DNA of 64,000 bases, from positions 26,428,455 to 26,492,454 of the forward strand of contig CAIIXF020000002.1 in assembly GCA_903813345.2 (NCBI GenBank), written 5' to 3'. The notes beneath the pieces are model-generated. The model made no database searches and was not told the origin of the DNA. It saw only the letters and a program-made list of their open reading frames with translations. The position numbers were made by a program, and so were the translations under genes. Shown here piece by piece: positions 59,701 through 64,000 of the stretch (position 1 is the first letter of the stretch; the number at the start of each line of letters is the position of its first letter). This DNA comes from Owenia fusiformis. Its lineage: Eukaryota; Annelida; Polychaeta; Sabellida; Oweniidae.

Positions 59701-61894
59701 ATACATCATTATGTGAATCTATTTCATGTCTCGATTCTAGATGGCTATAGCACAGCTGACATGCTCATCGAGTGGAGAGAGCCTGAACCCATACAAGTAC
59801 AAAAAGATGTGTATAAGCTTCCGGAGTTTCACTTAACAGGAACAATCCATGGAGATTGTACTGCAAAATATGCTACGGGTAATATTGCATGCTTCACTGT
59901 TGCTCATAAATATTTACCGATTTTATCACGGATTTCTTGTTTTCAATGTCCTATCAAATTTTAATGAATTTAGATTTTCAAATATGTCTGCCATGGGGGA
60001 TACTTACATGCTTCATTATTAGATGTAATACCAGACTGAGTCTCACAGCTAATGATCAGAAATGACTGAGTACGATGATGCAATAAATACAGAGATATTC
60101 AGAAAATTTATTTATTCTGATAAAACGTTATGTTACGTTTTGTAAGATACTGTAGGTTATGATAATTTATGATCATTCCTCGTATATTATATTTCCAGGG
60201 GCTTTCGCTTGTATTTTTGGTGACCTGCTCTTGAAACGTGATCTTGGATTCTACATCATCCAGACGTATATTCCGAGTATTTTGATCGTCTTACTCTCTT
60301 GGGTGACATTCTGGCTTGACCCAGAGTCAGTAGCATCTAGAGTGTCTCTTGGTAAGCAAATACAACCCAAACGTAAATCAGATGCCTTATCCAAATAACT
60401 TAAACATTTTTCCCTACACGTCAGTATATTTGCTATTTTGGGCGATCTCATTAAAAAACGACTGTTTAATTTACCAATCCTGCGCTCTGTTGAGTCTCAC
60501 TATTTGTTACTTCATTCTTTTTAGGTGTTCTTACCGTTTTAACAATGACAACCCAGGCTTCAGGATTGTCTTCCTCACTACCAAAAGTTTCGTACGTCAA
60601 AGCAATAGATGTATGGTTGTCTACGTGTCTAATCTTCGTGTTTGCCTCTATGTTAGAAACCGCTATAGTGAATCTTCTCTACAGGAGAGACATGAGGGAA
60701 CATAAAGAAAAAGAAAGAAAGTTGTTGAGACAATCTGTTCGGGATCAGATCCTAGAGGAAGAACTTTTTGAGGTGAGTTTTTGAAAAGGACTTTATTCAA
60801 GCTTTCCCTGTACCAATAGGATTTTGCATGAGTTTACCCGGATGTCCATTCTCCCTAGTGATATCCGCTGTTGCCGATGAAGTCTATCGGACCTCAATGA
60901 GCAAATGCCCGATATGTCAAGTCATTGATGAACCTGATTGGTACAGGAATGAAGCTCGTCGTCATATGCATCCAATGCGTTATATTAATCAATCAACTTG
61001 CCAAAAATGTTATGCTTACCATCAGTCACACTAAACAGTTCTCAGACCATCCCGTTGCCTCCTAAAAACGCGAGTCAGGCTGATATCCTAAAAACGAGTA
61101 TATCGTAATGAGAACATACAGCCATAGGCGTAGCGCTCGGTACGCTGGGTACGCAGATGATGGTTGCAAATTCGCTCCAAATACAACAAAATTTCAAAAT
61201 ATTCTGGGGAGAACCCCCCCCCCCCCAAACCCCCTAAACTCTCGTTTTTTTGCTTCGCTCAACTCTTGTTCCAGTGGTGGCGTACTACTTAGAAAAATAG
61301 CGCTACGCCCATGACAGCGAAACTTTTCAAAGGCTGTTGTCAAGTCATTAAACAAGGAATGGCAATCGAATCGGTGTATTTGATTGGATTAATTATTGAA
61401 TGTGTGTGAACATGATGAATGAGCTGAACAACGAAAAGGAGGACGCCATCAAATTTCCTCTTAACCTCTTACACTCTACTATACCTTGCATGTGTTGTTC
61501 ATGAGCAACCCACTTGGCTTATTAGTAATGGTTATTTATTATTTGGTTTTATTTATCAGTTCCTAATTAATGGTTTATTGGATGACTGTTAGACTCCTAC
61601 TCGTTTTTTAATAAACATTTGCTTTATTTTCAGACAGTTGTTGATGAAAGCGAGCTTAACATAAGTGAGGAACGTAAGAATCGGTATTCCTTGAACAACG
61701 ACCAAATGGTGCGCATATTAAGCTCGAGGAAAAGTACGGATACCGACAGACTGGAAGCGGCAGATATAAGGTCAAGAGCATTATACGTGGACAGGCGATG
61801 TAGAATCTTTTTCCCCTCGATATTCATCCTTTTCAACACAATATACTGGCCAGTTTTCATTAATTTGGACTATCTAGCTGATTTAGATCACTAA
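56624..61894 (+). CDS. Cys-loop ligand-gated anion-type channel subunit, GluCl/glycine-receptor class (gene-level, 8 exons, 5'-partial)
   Basis: Exons: 56624-56712, 57010-57080, 57542-57762, 58570-58652, 59741-59878, 60199-60351, 60525-60772, 61634-61894. All joins keep frame to the TAA at 61892. Joined, they give the extracellular domain from [11 protein letters not shown] onward, the Cys-loop, a second disulfide pair as in glycine and GluCl receptors, M1-M4, and a cytoplasmic loop of about 87 residues. The subunit would form a pentamer gated by an inhibitory transmitter. Loop C ([12 protein letters not shown]) has the Tyr, Thr and Phe of glycine-receptor loop C. The signal peptide and first part of the N-terminus are missing from what I can see. 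Ligand (glutamate, glycine or other) cannot be assigned from sequence alone. Confidence 0.88.
57010..57080 (+). CDS. Channel exon b: first beta-strand
   Basis: [18 protein letters not shown] then FNVHTM, matching the GPVxVxVNxxVxSxxxxxxxxM strand of anion-type subunits. Ends in phase 0 with donor GTTTGT. Confidence 0.85.
57542..57762 (+). CDS. Channel exon c: ligand-binding loops D, A and E region
   Basis: [20 protein letters not shown] carries the W-x-D-x-RL core of Cys-loop receptors with the loop-[17 protein letters not shown] is the W-x-PD-x-F loop [21 protein letters not shown] is the following strand pair. Ends in phase 2. Confidence 0.9.
57855..58530. repeat. Palindromic CACCTGCGGTATATGGCATATTC-type repeat cluster in the channel intron
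   Basis: At least eight copies of CTGCGG(T/A)ATATxGCATA(T/C)TC occur in both orientations between about 58260 and 58500, with outlying copies near 57900-57970. Adjacent inverted copies form strong hairpins. The frames at 58085-58345 and 58269-58472 are translations of this repeat, not genes. Confidence 0.8.
58570..58652 (+). CDS. Channel exon d: Cys-loop
   Basis: [20 protein letters not shown] then CRIQIES. The C-x13-C spacing with the FPMD core is the signature of the whole superfamily. Donor GTAAGT, phase 1. Confidence 0.93.
59741..59878 (+). CDS. Channel exon e: loops F and C, first half
   Basis: [20 protein letters not shown] follows the ESFGYT-type strand of relatives. [11 protein letters not shown] begins the second disulfide, whose partner Cys is in the next exon. 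Phase-1 donor at 59879. Confidence 0.88.
60199..60351 (+). CDS. Channel exon f: pre-M1, M1 and start of M2
   Basis: [20 protein letters not shown] completes loop C with its Cys and enters M1 ([16 protein letters not shown]). The exon ends [12 protein letters not shown], at the intracellular mouth of M2. The anion-selectivity stretch is S-V-A-S-R where GluCl and glycine receptors have A-(V/A)-P-A-R, so the -2' Pro is Ala and the -1' Ala is Ser. Confidence 0.92.
60525..60772 (+). CDS. Channel exon g: M2, M3 and start of cytoplasmic loop
   Basis: [20 protein letters not shown] is the pore-lining M2 plus the M2-M3 linker, nearly identical to vertebrate glycine receptors. [18 protein letters not shown] is M3. 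The loop begins with a very charged [13 protein letters not shown]. Donor GTGAGT, phase 0. Confidence 0.94.
61122..61313. mobile_element. 192-bp MITE in the last channel intron
   Basis: CCATAGGCGTAGCGCT at 61122 and AGCGCTACGCCCATG ending at 61313 are inverted ends. The interior has a C-run (about 61217-61230). It is non-coding; the frame at 61108-61314 reads through the repeat. Confidence 0.75.
61634..61894 (+). CDS. Channel exon h: cytoplasmic loop end, M4 and stop
   Basis: Starts [10 protein letters not shown] and ends with M4 ([18 protein letters not shown]) followed by [11 protein letters not shown] and TAA. IF-P-x-x-F-x-x-FN-x-x-YW is the M4 signature of anion-type subunits. Ser-rich [11 protein letters not shown] in the loop offers possible kinase sites. 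Confidence 0.93.
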   Translation, partial: TVVDESELNISEERKNRYSLNNDQMVRILSSRKSTDTDRLEAADIRSRALYVDRRCRIFFPSIFILFNTIYWPVFINLDYLADLDH

Positions 61895-64000
61895 ATTACC
61901 AATTACACTACAACTGTTATAAAGGCATTGATCTGACATCAATCAATTCAAAGGTAGAAAAATAACATTTTATGACCCTGGTTATTTTTTCCATGATACA
62001 TTATCACTGTAAACATGGCAAACGCTAATTTCACCTTATTTTAAGTATCAGAGGCTCTGAATATTTTTTTCCCAAAATGGATACAACTCTGAAGTCAAAA
62101 TTTAATGAGTAAATCAAAAAAATATGCACCTCCGGTTTTGAACAAGGAGGATTGGCTCCCAGAGTGCAACATCGATATTCCATATCTGTTCCATATATGG
62201 GCATGTCGTTATACAAAATTCGAATTCAAACAGCCGCCATTTTGTTCACTTCAACTCACAAGAAATGATCGATATATTGGTGCGAATCTTTTGAATCGTT
62301 TATTTTGAATTTAAAGACGGTTATAAATTCAGAAATAACGCCATTTCGTCGTTTACATTGTTGGAAAATATCGAGTTTCGATCTGAGGAGCCAATCTTTC
62401 TTGGGTTTGAAACAAGAACATCGTTTCTTATGTCTTATTTATAAGAAATGTATTAAATGAATAAAATGAAATTAATTTAATAAGTTATCTGAAATAATGG
62501 TTATGTTCTTTTTATGCATTATGCAGTTTTGTCAAGTTTCCATTTATCTAATGCTCGAGACGATTAAATCACTTCATATTACATTATTATGGAGAAATTC
62601 ATTATTGATAATAAGATTCGATGAAAATTTCAAAATCGACATTTATTGTCTGCCACCTTAAATAGAGGGTGTTCAATAATATTACGCAACCCAACATCAT
62701 CGTGAAAAATATCTCAAGCCATAATCATTGAAGTCAGATTGGCGAAAGCATTGGATTGGTAGACTTTTCGGAGGTATATATATCGGCGGCCATCATATAA
62801 TTTGCAAAACCGACCGCTTGCTGGAGCTTTTAATACCAACATGGACTGATCTACAAATAACAAGAATCTATATAACTCTAAAAGTCTAGTCCAAAGTGGT
62901 AACTCCGTGGAAAGCAGAGTTTTAAGAGCTATAATCCCAGGCTAAAACTTTTAGGATCGCATTAAAAGCAAAATTACATTCGCAGCAAGGTGATGGAAAT
63001 GTACGGTGCCAGTGATCTATTCTGCGGCACTGGATTCGTTTACATTACTAAGAAATAAACCTGCATCATTTCAGTAAAACTGCTGACCTCACCCTACGAA
63101 GATGAAGATGACGTTCACGGTAGTTCGGCGCCCGTCTTTGTACAGAAAACAAGTGTAAATAAGTCCGGGAAATAAGTCATGTGGATAGAGAAGTAAAAAA
63201 TCGTAGTGCAAAAACTCTATTTATTTTCATTCACCAAAAACGTAAAAAACAGAAAAATTATCATGACTTGTTGAAACCTGGATTTTTGAACCGATTTCAC
63301 TTGATTTCACTTATCGATTACGGATTCACCAGTTGAGACATTCAATGCAAGACCACATGCAACTAGTAACTACGGAAGGGCTCATTCATGAGATATCCCC
63401 GATAACAACGGGATTGAGCACTGGAAGAGGGGATATGTGTTCAAATTTATAGAATTCAATTAGGGGAGAGATATGCTCATACCTGTACCCCTGTCCCCTG
63501 TGCTGAATACAATATTTATCTATAAATATAATAGTTTTAAAGTCTACCTTGTTTCTGTTATCATTTTTTTATCGACTCAGAAAAATAATGGTGAAGTTAT
63601 GGTGAACGAACCAACCAGTTGAACCTAATTAGAACGCACGAATACGCAAATATAGAATTACAATACACCTGTGTTACATAGTCGTACAATTTGAATAATG
63701 AATATGACATCAATGAATAGTAGATGAATTTTGGATAAATAAATGAAAATTACACAATACATTATAATCGTCATTGTACTTGTGTTGTTGGATTCCAATT
63801 GTTTGTTCTTTTCAGACGGGAGTAAATAAATCACGCAAATTATCTATTGGTGGCATCTATAATGCTATCGGGGGTCTTCTTTATTAACCCATGTTTTACA
63901 GGCTCTTGTGTATACTGATGAGCCTTACTATATACATGTAACTGTACGTCTTTCGTTTACATTAACCTATTTTGCAAGCCCTTGTACACTAGTAAATTGT
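61895..64000. other. Downstream region, no gene seen
   Basis: Probably starts with the channel 3' UTR; the first good AATAAA is at 62460-62465. The rest is AT-rich with short frames only. No RNA gene or clear transposon ends were recognised. Confidence 0.45.

Noticed and set aside
62105-62308. Possible small gene downstream of the channel
   Set aside because: It begins in AT-rich 3' flank, has no homologous pattern and overlaps a frame on the other strand.

Overview
This is nuclear DNA of an invertebrate animal, most likely a bivalve mollusc or another lophotrochozoan (inference). Reasons: genes are split into many short exons with GT-AG introns, the sequence is AT-rich with frequent ACATGTA words and TC/TG-rich repeats, it is packed with non-autonomous DNA transposons and hairpin repeats, and its genes are of metazoan type (kringles, a urate-pathway enzyme, a Cys-loop receptor). 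No RNA gene, CRISPR array or bacterial-type operon was seen.

Layout. (1) 3-1532: the 3' part of an intronless ORF of a FEN1/XPG-like expanded invertebrate family, probably mobile-element derived. (2) 2674-41405, + strand: one very large gene reconstructed here from 42 exons, all bounded by phase-1 introns at module borders. It encodes about 3,000 residues in the order K-K-A-K-K-N-A-K-K-N-A-K6-N-N-K-K-K-N-N-TM-tail, where K is a kringle (15 copies), A is an AbfB-type beta-trefoil (3 copies) and N is a repeated domain of about 165 residues that I cannot name (6 copies). Pro/Thr-rich linker exons separate the modules. The last exon holds a single transmembrane helix and a cytoplasmic tail with FDNPTY and YGTL endocytosis-type signals. 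The signal-peptide exon was not found. (3) 42187-43501, + strand: a two-exon gene for OHCU decarboxylase (URAD), complete. (4) 43900-54262: repeat-rich intergenic DNA with several foldback elements, including a 6.4-kb structure with 0.55-kb inverted arms that encloses a small C2H2 zinc-finger ORF on the - strand. (5) About 55550-56390: the 3' end of a 5'-truncated non-LTR retrotransposon. (6) 56624-61894, + strand: eight exons of an anion-type Cys-loop ligand-gated channel (glutamate/glycine-receptor class), lacking its 5' exons. (7) 61895-64000: no gene seen.

The most notable region is the kringle/AbfB/N receptor. Its module order shows block duplication. Six of its kringles carry an internal intron, each at a different place. 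One intron (24738-35961) is filled by a 10.4-kb inverted-repeat structure. The sequence suggests a cell-surface endocytic or pattern-recognition receptor with lectin-like ectodomains; that function is inference. The three recognised cellular genes share a strand but show no sign of functional linkage.
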